Part shown: positions 11,943 through 24,030 of the stretch, piece after piece
How the letters are laid out: each line of letters opens with the position of its first letter
How positions within the stretch are numbered: position 1 is the stretch's first letter
Notes under the pieces: model-generated
Databases searched by the model: none
Told to the model about the DNA's origin: nothing
The model's input: the letters and a program-made list of their open reading frames with translations, nothing else
Source: Pegoplata infirma
Taxonomy: Eukaryota > Arthropoda > Insecta > Diptera > Anthomyiidae
Reading direction: 5' to 3'
Assembly (NCBI GenBank): GCA_963921195.1
Contig: OY992539.1
Coordinates: forward strand, 211,424,035-211,488,034
DNA length: 64,000 nucleotides
Program-made: the position numbers and the translations under genes

Positions 11943-12464
11943 CCCTTTCACTACCGATTTTTTTTGGCTAGTAATTTCTTGACCAAAATTTGTGAAAATG
12001 TAGATCTATGCAAAGTAAAAACTTTTTGTTGATTTCGTTGGTCTACCGCGCCCTCTAGCGGAAATATATCGAACCAAACTTGAAGCTTTCTCATGCAATA
12101 TCTCCCGAACGAGTAAACATTTTTCCAAATTTCGAATTTTGTATTTTTCGTATCGAAAAGTTCTACAAAATCCGAAAAGTTCTACAAAGAAAGCTTGTAC
12201 GATTATTATTCGATTTTTGAGAACTTTTTAACGTTTATTTTGTTTTGCAATTTTTTTACGTTATTTGAAAAATTTTCAGTTTGCCACCAAATATTGCGTG
12301 TAGAGTCCACCGGAATGCAAATTTATTTTTCCGAGCACATCTATCGTAAAGATAACACTTCAATGATCAATCTTGTCAAAACAAAACACAAAAATATTGT
12401 ACGGTTAATTTTTAATGAATTTTTAAAGATGTGTACACTGTAGTGTACAAGTGTAGTGAAAGGG
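11943..12464. mobile_element. piggyBac-type MITE, TTAA duplication
   Basis: The ends are CCCTTTCACTAC and GTAGTGAAAGGG, flanked by TTAA at 11939-11942 and 12465-12468. The interior (522 bp) has no credible coding frame. The sister satellite unit at 12602-12680 carries the same flank uninterrupted (TTTGCTGATATTAAAAGTAC), which is the empty site. TTAA plus a CCC start is the piggyBac signature. Confidence 0.88.
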
Positions 12465-12975
12465 TTAAAAGTAACAAAAATATAGTAAAAGGGGTAAAAA
12501 GTGTACTTTTAGTCCTTTTAATATTTCCTGAAATAAAGGTCCTAGAAACTTAAAATTTGGAATGTAGGATCCTTTGGTGAAAAAAAAAACATTGTGGAAA
12601 AAGTACCTTTTGCAAAATACGTTTCTAAGGGAATAAAATGTGTGCTTTTGATACTTTTACTATTTGCTGATATTAAAAGTACCAAAAATCACACGCTTTT
12701 ACCCCATTTTAAAAGTTTCTGAACGGCCCTATGCTCCACAGGGAGTTAAGTGGATAAGAAGAAGAATATTTCCTGAAAAAATAATCCTAGAAATTTGAAA
12801 ATTGGTATTTAGGATCCTTTAGTAAAAAAAACATTCAGAAATTTAGTTTTTTGTATTTTTGGTACTTTTTATATTTTCTAAAATAATGGTCCCAGAAACT
12901 GGAAATTTAGAACGTAGGAGCCTTTGGTGGTAAAAAACATTTCCGAAAAAGTACTTTTTGAAATTCCGTTTGTTA

Positions 12976-12993
12976 GGGGGGGGGGGGGGGGGG
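12976..12993 (+). repeat. Run of 18 G
   Basis: A pure G run occurs where other satellite units have AGGGGGGTAAAAG. It probably arose by slippage of the unit's own G tract. Confidence 0.8.
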
Positions 12994-13620
12994 TACAATT
13001 GATAAAAAAAAAAAAAAAAAACTGGAAAGCTTGGCACTTTGTATGTTTTCTGAAATAATGTCCCAGAAGCTTAATATTATATCTATATATCTAATGTAGA
13101 ATCCTTCGGTGAAAAAAAAAACATTCTGGAAAAAGTACTTTTTGGAAATACCGTTTTATGGGGGGTAAAGGGGGTAAAAAAGTGTACTTTTGGTACTTTT
13201 TATATTTTTTAAATAATAATGAGCCTAGACTCTTGACATATTGATTGTAGGATCTTTCAGTAAAAAAAGCACCCTAGAAAAAGTACTATTTTAAAATTCC
13301 GTTTCAAAGGGGGGTAAAAAGGTGTACTTTTGGTACTTTAAATATTTTCAGAAATAATGATCCTACCACTTGAAATATTTAATGTAGGAGCCGCCTTCGG
13401 TGGTTTAAAAAAAATATTCTGAAAAATTGACTTTTTGGAAATTCCGTTTCAAAACGGGTAAAAATTGTGTACTTTTGGTACTTTTTATATTTTCTGAAAT
13501 AAAAAAGTACCAAAATTTTTTAAAATTTCGAATGTTTGATCCTTCAGTGGAACAAACATTCTAAAAAATGTTTTTGCAAATTCCGTTTCTAATGGGCACT
13601 TTTCATATTTCCTTATATAA

Positions 13621-14226
13621 CACCGTTCGACAAAAATGAAAAAAGTCGTTAAACATGAATTGGGTAATATACGTTTAAAACTACATTTACAGTTTTTCAT
13701 TTCGTGATCCGGTTTACTTTTAAAAGGACTTCAAAGTTTTAAAGGATTAAATTTTAAAAAAATATTTTTTTAATATTTATACTTGTCCTAAAATGCCACT
13801 TGTGATAGCAAATGAAAAAGGAGGATCTTCTCTAATTTTCCTATTTTATTATTTTTGGAAAAAGGAGGTACGTTACGTCCATTCAAAAATGTGTCCTTCA
13901 TTATCATTCAAAATTTTCAACAAAATATTTTGATGAAGTTTTCAAAAGACTTTATTCACATCTTTTTATCCTAATATGCAAAATAAAAAAAATGGGAAAA
14001 TTAGGGGAAATTCTCCTCTTTCATTTGCCATCATCAGTGGCATCCTATGACACGTACAAATATTTCAGATATATTTTACAAAATGTACCCTTCAAAACTT
14101 TGAAGTCCTTTTAAAAGGAATCAGGATCACGAAATAAAAAACTGTAAATGCAGTTTTACTCTATTTGATCTCTACTTTCAGACGTATATTATCCGGTTGA
14201 TGTTTAATATTGGCTGTCGGACGGTG
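13621..14226. mobile_element. Palindromic element with TAA duplication
   Basis: The ends are CACCGTTCGACA and TGTCGGACGGTG (one mismatch as inverted repeats), flanked by TAA at 13618-13620 and 14227-14229. Deleting the element and one TAA restores a satellite unit (ATTTCC...ATAATGGTCCTA). Long stretches of the two halves are inverse copies, for example AGGACTTCAAAGTTTTAAAG against CTTTGAAGTCCTTTT. It is noncoding. A 3 bp TAA duplication suggests PIF/Harbinger. Confidence 0.78.
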
Positions 14227-14239
14227 TAATGGTCCTACA

Positions 14240-16075
14240 AGCTTGAAAAAGGGGTAAAAAATGTGCATTTGATATGTTTGAATGAGCAAAATTGATATTT
14301 TAAATCAAGCATCATCCAGCAAAATAAAAACTTTCTGACAAAAAATAGTTTTTAAAAAAAATTTATTCTAAATTTTACAAGTCTTACATTCAAAGTTTTC
14401 TAGCATATTCTGTTTTTAATGCATATTTGAGTGTTATTGACTATGAAAATTTTAGAAAGGTCCGCAAACAAAAGGTTCCGAAAGAAGAAGTTAGCCTTTT
14501 TTGTGGTACTTTTTGTTTTGGAGCTTACATGAAAGTTACTTTTTTTTGGGTGTATAAGGTGTTATGAAGTGTGGTACCAATAATGCCTGTTTTTCACACA
14601 GCGTTGCCTACTTCACAAATTTAATAAATCAACTATAAAAACATTATAAAAAAAGTACCAATTCTTAAAAAAAAGTACTAAATCTATTTCTTTGAAAAAG
14701 TTAAAAACAAAATACAATTTCTTACAAAATTTACTACAAAATGTAAGAGTACCAATAACAACACCAATATTTCAAGACTTACTTAAATTTTTAATAACTC
14801 AACTATAAAAAAAAAGTACCAAATCTTTAAAAAAGTACTAAATCCATTTCTTTGAAAAAGTTAAAAACAAAATTTACAAAAAAAAAAAAATATAGAGTAC
14901 CAATAATTTAAGTAATTCTTAGAAGAATTACTTAAATTTTTTTAAGGATTGGAACTGCACAACCATTTCCCAGAAAAAGGAGCAAAAAATTAACAATTCA
15001 CAAACAATATCATAAAAAGTACCCAATATTCAAAAAGTACTGAACTTAGTACTATATTTTTGAAATATAGTACATTGAACTATACTATGAAAGATCTTAA
15101 AAAGGTAAATATTCTAAAATTAAAACTTTTAAGATGTTAATTTCATAATCCACAAAACATGGAAAAAGCACCTAATCTTTCAAAAGTACCAAAATAAGTA
15201 CCTAATTTTCGAAAGTAAACTAAAAAATTGATTATAATAGTTTTTAAAACTACATAATTTTGAAAACAGTGCAAAATTTTCTATTTCTTTGGAATTTTTA
15301 TTTAAATATATTTAATATAAATATTCCCATCATAAGTTTCCACAATAAAAAAATTTTAAAATTCTTAAAATTTTTTTTTACACCTTTAACAAAAAATTAA
15401 GTAACTTGATTCTTACATTTTTTTTTATACCATCAAGTAAGTGTTGTGCTTGACTGCATCATCATCATCATCTCAATATATATACTTTACAATCCCATAA
15501 AATTGTATCCTCCTCCATATGAGACATAAAGAAATTGATTAAATTAACTTTTTACACGTTGAAATGTTTCATACCAAGAACCAAAGAAAAAAAAAAATAG
15601 CATCAGATTACATCTGATCCAAACACCAACAACGAGACAAAATATTAAACCGTAATAATTTATTTTTCAAAAATAAAATAAATAAAAAAAAATGAATGAA
15701 AGGGAATAATAAAATATTTATTGAAATTAAATACATTTTTTTTTTCATATTAAACAAGAAAATATCAAATAACTAGAAATGCAGGGAGAACACAAGAGAC
15801 AGGAGAATAGAAATAAATAAAAGGGAAAAATAAATTAAGTGTCAATAATTTGATTACATTTTAAAAGAATGAAAAAAAAGACAATGGCAGAAAGATGTTT
15901 AGCACATACGATGGTGATTTAAAAATTGAATGAGGTGGAAATTTTTAAGTCTGGCTTCATTAGCAACAGGTTGATAGCTTAATAAGATCAGAATTGAATT
16001 TCAAGGTTTCTAAAAAAAAAATTATACTTTTCAATAGGAGAGATAAATCAGATTAAGAGATTTTTTTTTAAGAAA
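14240..16075. other. AT-rich stretch with loose AAAGTAC repeats
   Basis: Short repeats such as AAAAAGTACTAAATC recur between 14640 and 15200. They resemble the GTAC array at 9-10.8 kb. From 15250 onwards I see nothing recognisable. Confidence 0.4.
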
Positions 16076-16672
16076 AGAAAATGTATCCAATTTGGAGACT
16101 TTTTCTATAGGAAAAATGTGTGAAATTTGAAGACTTTCCATAGGAAAAATGTGTGAAATTTTGAGACTTTTTCCATAGGAAAAATGTGTGAAATTTGAAG
16201 ACTTTTTCTATAGGAAAAATGTGTGAAATTTTGAGACTTTTTCTATATAAAAAAATGTCTCCAACTCTTTCTATAGGAAAAATGTCTGTAATTCGTAGAG
16301 TTTTTCGAATTGAAAAATGTCTAGAAATCGAAGATCTATTTTATAGAAAATTTGTTTTATGTGCGCAGATTTATACTAAGGGAAAATGTGGTTTTTAAAT
16401 ACAATAAAATGTCTCCAATTTGGAGACTTTTTTCTAAAGAAAAAGTTTGGAGACTTTTTCTAATGAAAAAGTTCGGAGACATTTTGTTTCCAATTTGGAG
16501 ACTTTTTCTATAGATAAAGTACGGAGAAATTTTTCCTATGAAAAATCCCTCCGAATCGGATTTGTTTTTTTTTATAGCAAAAATGTCTCCGAATCGCAGC
16601 CTTTTTATGGGACAAATTGGAGACTTTTTCTATAGGAAAAATGTGTCCAATTTGGAGACTTTTTCTATAAAA

Positions 16673-17470
16673 ACAAGTAACAAAGTTATAGTCGGTCAAG
16701 ACCGACCATATGATACCCTATACCAGTGTTTTCCGGAAAATGGGTCCCAAGTCCAAACATGGACCGACTGGATCTATCTTTTGTTAGATGTTTATTAAGT
16801 GTGGAAAACACACACAGATAAAATTTTAGTGGAATTTGTTTATTTTTTGCCAATTGACCAATTTACCAGAATATCGGTCAAAATTTTTATATGGGGGACT
16901 AAGTCCAAAAATGGTCCAATTATATTCGATTTGATTAGGTTACTCAAGTACACGTTAAACACCTACAAATAACATTTTTATTAAATATTTTCATTTTTAT
17001 GAATTTTAAGGGAATTATATGAATATCGGGAGGGTGGTTTGTATGGGGACTACGAGAAGGACGAGAAGGTCCTTTGAAATTTGGAATGATGGTTCGTGCA
17101 TACAAAATTTGATTACATTTTAAATTTCAAAGCGATACCTATTATAATACTGTTATTACAGTCGTTAAAGCCTCATCCAAAGGGGGCGTTTGTATGGGGG
17201 CTTGGTCTTAAAATGGACCGATTTTTTCCAATTTCAATAGGCTTTGTCCAAAACATGTTAAAGTTTTAAATTTCAAGTCAATTGATTGAAAATTGCGACC
17301 TGAATGGTGCTTAAACCGATAGATGGAAAGATCGAAAGATCGACTCAAAATGTAATTCTGAGTCGATCGGTATGCTTGAAGGTAGGTCTAGGACCAATAT
17401 TTCGGGTAGTTACAAACATCTGCACAAACTCATTTTACCCTGTACCACAGAGTGGTGTAGGGTATAAAAA
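16673..17470 (-). mobile_element. Dispersed-repeat family B, copy 1
   Basis: It runs from ACAAGTAACAAAGTTATAG and the dyad GGTCAAGACCGACC to a terminal hairpin TACCCTGTACCACAGAGTGG...GGGTATA. Full copies also lie at 20431-21795 (interrupted) and 41691-42500 (reverse). The frame (ACAAGTAA end, short dyad, interior, TATACCC hairpin end) parallels the mini-me-like family read from its other end. Noncoding. This copy has the uninterrupted sequence GGGGGACTAAGTCC that is split in copy 2. Confidence 0.7.
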
Positions 17471-18129
17471 TGTGTTCAATTGGGAAAATGTTTCTATAAA
17501 AAAATTTCTCTAATTTGGGGACCTTTTCTATAAAAAAAAATGTATCCAATTTGGAGACTAGAGATTTAGAGGCTTTTCCTATAGGAAAAGTGTCTCCGAA
17601 TCCGAGACTTTTTCCATAGAAAAAATGTCTCCGTATCCGAGAGATTCTCTAGGAAAAAGGTCTCCGAACCGAAGACTTTTTCTCTAGGGAAAATGTCTCC
17701 GAATAGAAAACTTTTTCTATAGCAAAAATGTATATAGGAAAAATTTGTCCATTTGGAGACTTTTTTAAAGGCTCCAAATTTTTATATGCGGCCAATTTGG
17801 AGTCTGTTTATATAGGAAAAATGTGCCCATTTTGGAGACTTTTTCTATAAGAAAAATGTATCCAATTTGGAGAATTTTTCTATGGGGCAAATGTCTGGAG
17901 ACTTGTTCAATAGGAAAAATGTATCTAATTTGGTGACTTCTCTCAATAGAAAAAATGTCTTCAAAATGTGTTCCAGAAATGTGGAAGATGTATTCTATAG
18001 CAAAATTTTTTTCAAATTCGGAGATTTTTTCCATAAAAAAAATATCTCGGAATCCGAGACATTTTCATAGGAAAAATGTCTCCATATCCGAGAGTTTCTC
18101 TAGGAAAAAGGTATCCGAAAATGTCTTTA

Positions 18130-18280
18130 GGGGGCCATACACGATACTGCATGCTGTACAATTGGCTGGATGAAAACGTGATTTTGATCGTGTATGGACT
18201 GGTTGGACGACCATTACAAAAACAAAATGCACATGTCTATCCAGCAAGCTGTACAACGAGACTGCAAGTGTATGGGCACC
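18130..18280. mobile_element. Short inverted-repeat insertion in the array
   Basis: The ends are GGGGGCCATACAC and GTGTATGGGCACC, with further matching inverted blocks (GCTGTACAATTGGCTGGA against TCCAGCAAGCTGTACAAC). It is 151 bp and interrupts an array unit that continues normally on both sides (CCGAATAGAAAACTTTTTC resumes). The target duplication is uncertain; CTT occurs near both ends. Confidence 0.6.
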
Positions 18281-18944
18281 TTCCGAATAGAAAACTTTTT
18301 CTATAACAAAAATGTATATAGGAAAAATGTGTCCATTTTGAGACTTTTTTATAGTCTCCAAATTTAAATATGCGGCCAATTTGGAGACTGTTTATGTAGG
18401 AAAAATGTGACCAATTTGGAGACTTTTTCTATGGGAAAATATATCCAATTTGGAGACTTTTTCTATAGGGCAAATGTCTATAATTTGGAGACTTGTTTAA
18501 TAGATAAAATTTCTCCAATTTGGAGACCTTTCTATAGAAAAAGTGTCTCCAAAATGTCTTCCAAAAATGCCGAAAATGTATTCTATAGAAAAAATTGTTT
18601 CAAATTCGGAGATTTATTCTCAGAAGAAAAACTACGATTTTTAAATACCACAAAGTTTTCGATTCGAAAATTATTTCTATTAGAAAAATAATTTTTCCCA
18701 CCAAAATTTTTTAATCAAATATTACCCCCCTTCTTGTTCAATTATGGGAATTTTTCTAAATTAAAAAAATAACAAAAAAAAATCTTAAAAAAATTATTTT
18801 TACTGTTTTCCATATTTCCACACATTTTTAACATAAATCTGTCAATAATAATGATTTATTAAAAAAATATATTCAATGAGTTTTCTTATCACACAAGTAC
18901 GGCTAAATAATATTAGTACGAGTACAAGTATGTATGTTCTAAAA

Positions 18945-19790
18945 TATCGTGGCCTTATATACAAAACCGTCTATCTCACATATTAACGAAAATTATATTT
19001 AAAAATAATTAAGTAAAACAGCCATTCATTTATAATATCGAGTAAAAACATGTGTTTGAGGAATTTTATGTTTATTTTTTTTCTATCTCGCAAAACTCGT
19101 TTTTCTTAATACAAAACCCTCTATCTCATCATAATTCGCTTTTACATTATGTTTTGTTAGTAATTTTTGCATGCTAAACACAGATCTAGCAAACTTTTTC
19201 AAAATCATTTCATAATTTTCCAAATAGTGAGAATTTTTGCTTTTAACGAAAAATGTTTACAATGCAAACCCCTCTATCTCAATATTTTCGCGTAGACGCA
19301 TTGAATATTTTTTTTATATAAAAACCCTCTATCTTGATTAATAAGAAAATTGTAGATTTTTATACCATTTTTGTTATTTCTCACAGCTTATTTTTGTAAA
19401 TGCAAAACCCTCTATCTCTACAAAAAATTATTTTAGAAACAAAACTCTGAAGAAACCCTCTATCTCATAATTTTTTTGTAAACATATCAAAAAAAATTTA
19501 AAATATCAAAAGTCTCTATCTTTCATAAAATCGCCAATTATTCGCAACTAACAACAAATATGTGAGATTAAGTCGATTTTAATAAATATTTAGGAATATA
19601 GATATTTAAATCCCATTAACTGTTTCTTTGGAACTCCCAAAACCTCGTTTTTAGAGAGAACGATTACTAGAGAGTAAAAAAAATCTATTATTTTTTTTTC
19701 AATCGTTTTTCACAATTTTAGAAATATTGAGAGTTTTTGCCATTTTTACAATGCAAAACCCTCTATCTCACCCTCGTTTTTCCATAAAAT
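18945..19790 (+). repeat. Interspersed AAAACCCTCTATCTCA motif
   Basis: Eight variants of a GCAAAACCCTCTATCTCA motif occur near 18962, 19112, 19265, 19322, 19401, 19453, 19507 and 19756, separated by about 50-250 bp of AT-rich spacer. One more lies alone at 34312. They read as degenerate units of a longer satellite. Confidence 0.6.
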
Positions 19791-19799
19791 TTCCAACTT

Positions 19800-20425
19800 A
19801 ATTTGAGATTAAGTAGTAGCTTTTCATTAATATTTTGGAATACCTTTAGAAAAATGCAATATAAACCGTTTTATAGCTTTCCTGAAAAACCCGTACTTTT
19901 TGAGATAGCAGATTTTGAATATCAGCCCTCGTTATATAAATTTCCCTTTAACGCGTATATTCAAACTCTACCCACTTATCAATTGTTTATTATTATTATT
20001 ATTTTTTTTATTTGGTGGTATTAAATATTTGTTACTGATTTGTAATAATCATTGATTTGAATATTTTTTTTACATCATTTCCTATTAATATGTATAAAAA
20101 AAAACAAGCAGCCTGGAATTCAATATATAAATATATTTAGACATTTTGAAAGCAGAGTACGGGTTGACTCTCATGTAAATATTATGATAAAACGCCTGCT
20201 GTTTCAGTGTAAATATTTATTTTTTCCTTAAAAAATGTAAGTAAGAAGAAACAAAAAAAAACACATACATGTTTTAATATGAGATATATACCTAAACTCA
20301 CACATTCAAATTTACAAAAGGTAGATTGGTTACAGAAAGCAGTAATTTCTTTTGGTAGGAATTGAACCTACGTCTTAGTTTCTAAGACATTTTTTTATGT
20401 TGCAGATTCTGAGACATTTTCCAAT
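19800..20425. other. AT-rich stretch, no supported gene
   Basis: Nothing recognisable. The ORF 19803-20024 has ordinary AT-rich composition and no domain. Confidence 0.5.
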
Positions 20426-20430
20426 TAAGA

Positions 20431-21795
20431 ACAAGTAAGAAAGTTAAGACTGACCATATGATATCCCATACCATTGTTTTCCGGAAAATGGGTCCCAAGT
20501 CCAAACATGGACCGATTGGATCTATCTTTTTTTAGATCTTTATTTAGTATAGAAAACACACACAGATAACATTTTTGTGGAATTGGTTTATTTTTTTGCC
20601 AATAGGCCGATTTAACTAAATATCGGTCGAAATTTTTATATGGGGGACTAACAAGGGAGTCTCCCTGGTGTCACCCTCCGATCTTCGTGAAATTTGAATA
20701 TGTTGTTAAGAACGAAAATTAATTCGACACGTATTTTTTTGCGGCCCAAACTCATTTTTAGGGGGGGTAGATTTGTATGGGGGGAAAGTTGACCTTTTTC
20801 AGTTTTTTACGATTTACGCCTATTTAAACAAAATAAATATAGGCATGTGTGGTATCAGATTAAAGGTATTAAAAATACCTATCTCGTGGTGCTAACAATA
20901 GGCCAAAGAAGCTAATATTTTTTGAGTTATTAACAAAAATGTCCTAAAATTTTGGTATTTTACTCAATATGACGAAAAGTTGTGCAAGTTTGGACACGTT
21001 CTAAGCACACGTAGATAGGTTTTCCAAAGACCTTTCATTTGGTATGTAACATGACTAGGTTTCTTTGCGTAATATAGGAGATAAACGAAAAAAACTGAAA
21101 AATGGCCTTGTCTTCCCCCATCCTTTTTACCCCCTAAATATGAATTTGGGCCGCTAAAAAAAATACTTGTTCCTTTATTTTTTCCGATCTAAAAATTAAA
21201 ACCAATTCCATAAAGATCCGCGGGTGACACTAGGGAGACTTCCCTTGTAAGTTCAAACATGGTCCAATTTTATTCAGATTTGATTAGGTTACTAAAGTAC
21301 ACATTTAACACATAAAAATGAAATTTTCATTATATATTTCCATTTTTATGAATTTTGAGGGAATTATGTGAAGATTGGGAGGGTGGTTTGTATGGGGACT
21401 AACAGAAGGACTGACCGATGCCTTTGAAATTTGGAATGATGATTCGTGTTTATTATAATATGGTTATTAGAGTCATTTAAGCCTAATCCAAAGGGAGCGT
21501 TTGTATAGGGGCTAGGTCTTACCATGGCCCGATTTTTTACAATTTCAATAGGCTTCGTCCTTGGGCCAAAATATGCTTAAGTTTCAAATTTTAAGTCAAT
21601 TGATTGAAACTTGCGACCTGTATCGTGCTTAAACCAATAGATGGACAGACCGACGGACATCGCTAAATCGATTCAAAAAGTAATTCTGAGTCGATCGGTA
21701 ACTTGAAGGTAGGTTAGGACAATATTTCGGGTAGTTACAGACATCAGCACAAACTCTTTATACCCTGTACCACAGAGTGGTGTAGGGTTTAAAAA
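20431..21795 (-). mobile_element. Dispersed-repeat family B, copy 2 (interrupted)
   Basis: Same structure as 16673-17470, from ACAAGTAAGAAAGTTAAGAC to the hairpin CCTGTACCACAGAGTGG...AGGGTTTA. It is split at GGGGGAC/TAA by a 596 bp palindromic MITE. Noncoding. Confidence 0.72.
20652..21247. mobile_element. CAAGGGA-ended palindromic MITE, copy 1 (TAA duplication)
   Basis: The ends are CAAGGGAGTCTCCCTGGTGT and its inverse ACACTAGGGAGACTTCCCTTG with small differences. TAA flanks both sides (20649-20651 and 21248-21250). Two uninterrupted targets, at 16893 and, reversed, near 42270, prove the insertion and the 3 bp duplication. The interior is noncoding and largely palindromic. A second copy in opposite orientation is at 31787-32356. 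Confidence 0.88.
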
Positions 21796-21920
21796 GTTTG
21801 CAGATTCTGAGACAGTTAAATTATATACACAGAAAAAATTTTAAACGAATTTCAATCAACAAAAACGCGGATTCAATCAATTTTTTGATTGAAATTCCTC
21901 CAATTAAAAAAATTGTTATA

Positions 21921-24030
21921 CCAGGGCCATTCCAGAAAATTTAGCTCAAATTTTAGTCATTTTTGGAATTGGTGTCTCAGATTAATTTGAGCCTTGACAC
22001 ATAGATAGCCCTCATAAATATGATATATGTACCATATATCGTTTTTTTACATTTGGTGTATTTAACGAATTATGGCGGGTCAAAGATTGACTTTTTAAGC
22101 AAAAGTAAGAAAAATACATCACGTTTAAAGAGCTGTAACTTCTTAACCAATGACCCGATTTTCACAAATTTAGGCTAATGTGAAAGCTGGGGTTCTTCTT
22201 TTAGAAAATATTTTTAAAATAACACAGTTTTTTTTACAGAAATGATGCAAAAATGCAAAAACATTTTTTCTTTTCGAATATTTAAAAAAACACATCTTCG
22301 ATTTCTTTTAAAAAAATTCTGGTGAAAAATAACAATGTTTTGTATAACATATTCAAAATTCAGAGTGGGATCTCCATGGGATCAAAAAATATTCTGTTTT
22401 AAGTACGAGGATCTCATATTTTTCCCTTAAAAAATTTAAATTTCTAATGTTTTGAATGTTTTTCAAAATTTTAATAGTATAATTTTCTTTGAAAATTTAA
22501 ATTTTTATACACTCAAAAAAAACCATTAACTTAAACTTTGGAAAAATTTTCTTCAAAATAGTTTATAAATTTTCCCACAATTTAGTTAAATTTAACTAAA
22601 ATTTTAGAAATTTTCCTAACTTTGAGGAAAAAATTTTAGTTCATGGACTGTTAAATAGGCCATAATTTTCCTTAAATGGAATTCCCTAATACATGGAAAA
22701 AATTCTTACCGCCATAAAATACCGCCCTAAATAATTGAAAAAAAGTCTTTATTTTTAAGACATATTTCTAAAAACAAAATTTAGTTCAAAAAATTCAGTT
22801 TTAGGACGTAATTTCCTACTAATTAGTTCATCATATTTATCTTCTTTAATTTGAGGAAATTTTTTCCACAAATTTAGTAAATTTTTCATAACATGAAATT
22901 GTTTAGTTGATTTATTTTTTTTTTGCGTGTTTGCTTGTAGTTCACATTTTGTTTATTATTTGTAGTACATGAATACAAAAGGTTTGGTCTTGTATAACAA
23001 GTAATAAATTTAATGTTTACTTTTTTTTCTACACATGTATGTGTTAGGGAAAAAATAATATTTTAATCACAACAAAGGCCTTGGCTTTGGCGTGTTTTCC
23101 CATAGGCTGGGAACAAACGTTAAAGACAAAGTCTTTGTTGTAATTTAACTTTAAAAACTAATGAAATTTATTACTTGACCATAAGAAACGAACGTTTTTT
23201 TTATATTTTAAATAAAATATGTACATAATGAGAATTCTGTGTGTATTCACATGCTATTCTATAAATAAACCAATAAAAATATGAAATTAACTAATTTTTA
23301 GGAAAAATGTCCTCATCAAAAATGTTTTTTTTAACTAAAAATGGGAAATTTTTTCCTACTTTCTAGTTTAAATTGGTCCTAATTTTTAAGAAAAATATGG
23401 ACTAAAAAGTAGGAATACATGGCAATGGAGCTAAATCATTATCAATTTTCCTTGGATTTAGTTAATTTTCCCATTTTTTAGTTAGTTTTTTTTCTGAGTG
23501 TATTGAAGAAACATAAAATTTTAATTTTCTAAGGTAAAATTTAAGAACTTCGTACTAAAACCAGAATAATTTTTGATCCCATTGGGATCCCACTCTGAAT
23601 TTTGGATATGTTGTACAAAACAGTATTGTTTATCACCAAACTTTTTTTTAAAAAAATCGAAGATGTGTTTTTTTAAATATTCGCAAAAAAAAAAATGTTT
23701 TTGAATTTTTACAACACTTCTGGAAAAAACCGTATGCTTTTGAAAATATTTCCTAAAAGAAGAAGAATTAAGCTTTCATATGAGCCATTACTTGTGATAA
23801 TCGGATTACTATTTAAAAAGTTAGAGCACGTTAAACGTCATGTATTTTTCTGACTTTTGCTAAAAAAGTCGAACTTTGACCCGCGATAATTTAAAAACTA
23901 CAGCAAATTTTGAAAATCGAAAAATGCAACATATCTCATATAAACGTGGATATCTATGAGCCAAATTCTCAGTGGCGTCCAAAGTCATATTTCCGAACAG
24001 TGGGGCGAACATTTTTGGAATTACCCACCA
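21921..24030. mobile_element. Foldback element inside the split MITE
   Basis: Arms of about 0.5-0.6 kb face each other: GAGTGGGATCTCCATGGGAT at 22364 against ATCCCATTGGGATCCCACTC near 23577, and GGCGGGTCAAAGATTGAC near 22074 against GTCGAACTTTGACCCGCG near 23868. The outer ends match less well and no target duplication is clear. The core is a third element (22510-23500). Noncoding. Confidence 0.75.
22510..23500. mobile_element. Innermost nested TIR element, TA duplication
   Basis: The ends are CACTCAAAAAAAACCATTAAC and its inverse GTTAGTTTTTTTTCTGAGTG, flanked by TA. Subterminal DNA on both sides has repeated TTTTCCTAAAATTAGTTAA-like tracts. The length is 991 bp with no coding frame. It lies in the loop of the foldback element. 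Confidence 0.75.

Larger units (their letters stand above)
11160..13600 (+). repeat. Satellite of about 150 bp, forward orientation
   Basis: The unit reads approximately TTTCTAAGGGGGTAAAAGG, GTGTACTTTTGGTACTTTT, ATATTTCCTGAAATAATGG, TCCTAGAAACTTGAAATTT, GGATCCTTYGGT, AACATTCYGGAAAAAGTAC, TTTTTGGAAATTCCGTTTC. About a dozen diverged copies follow each other; small ORFs on the minus strand are products of the repeat. A piggyBac-type MITE and a TAA-duplicating element are inserted in it. The same satellite occurs in the opposite orientation at 40180-42600. Confidence 0.8.
16080..18700 (+). repeat. 34 bp array, CTCCAATTTGGAG + TTTTTCTATAGGAAAAA
   Basis: The unit is roughly TCCAATTTGGAGAC followed by TTTTTCTATAGGAAAAATG. 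It contains two dyads: CTCCAATTTGGAG (or CTCCGAATCGGAG) and TTTCTATAGAAA-like. Copies are diverged, and small ORFs here are translations of the repeat. A family B copy (16673-17470) and a 151 bp inverted-repeat element (18130-18280) are inserted. Confidence 0.8.

Noticed and set aside
16080..18700. CRISPR-like array
   Set aside because: Units are directly tandem, diverged and without unique spacers, in a eukaryotic context.
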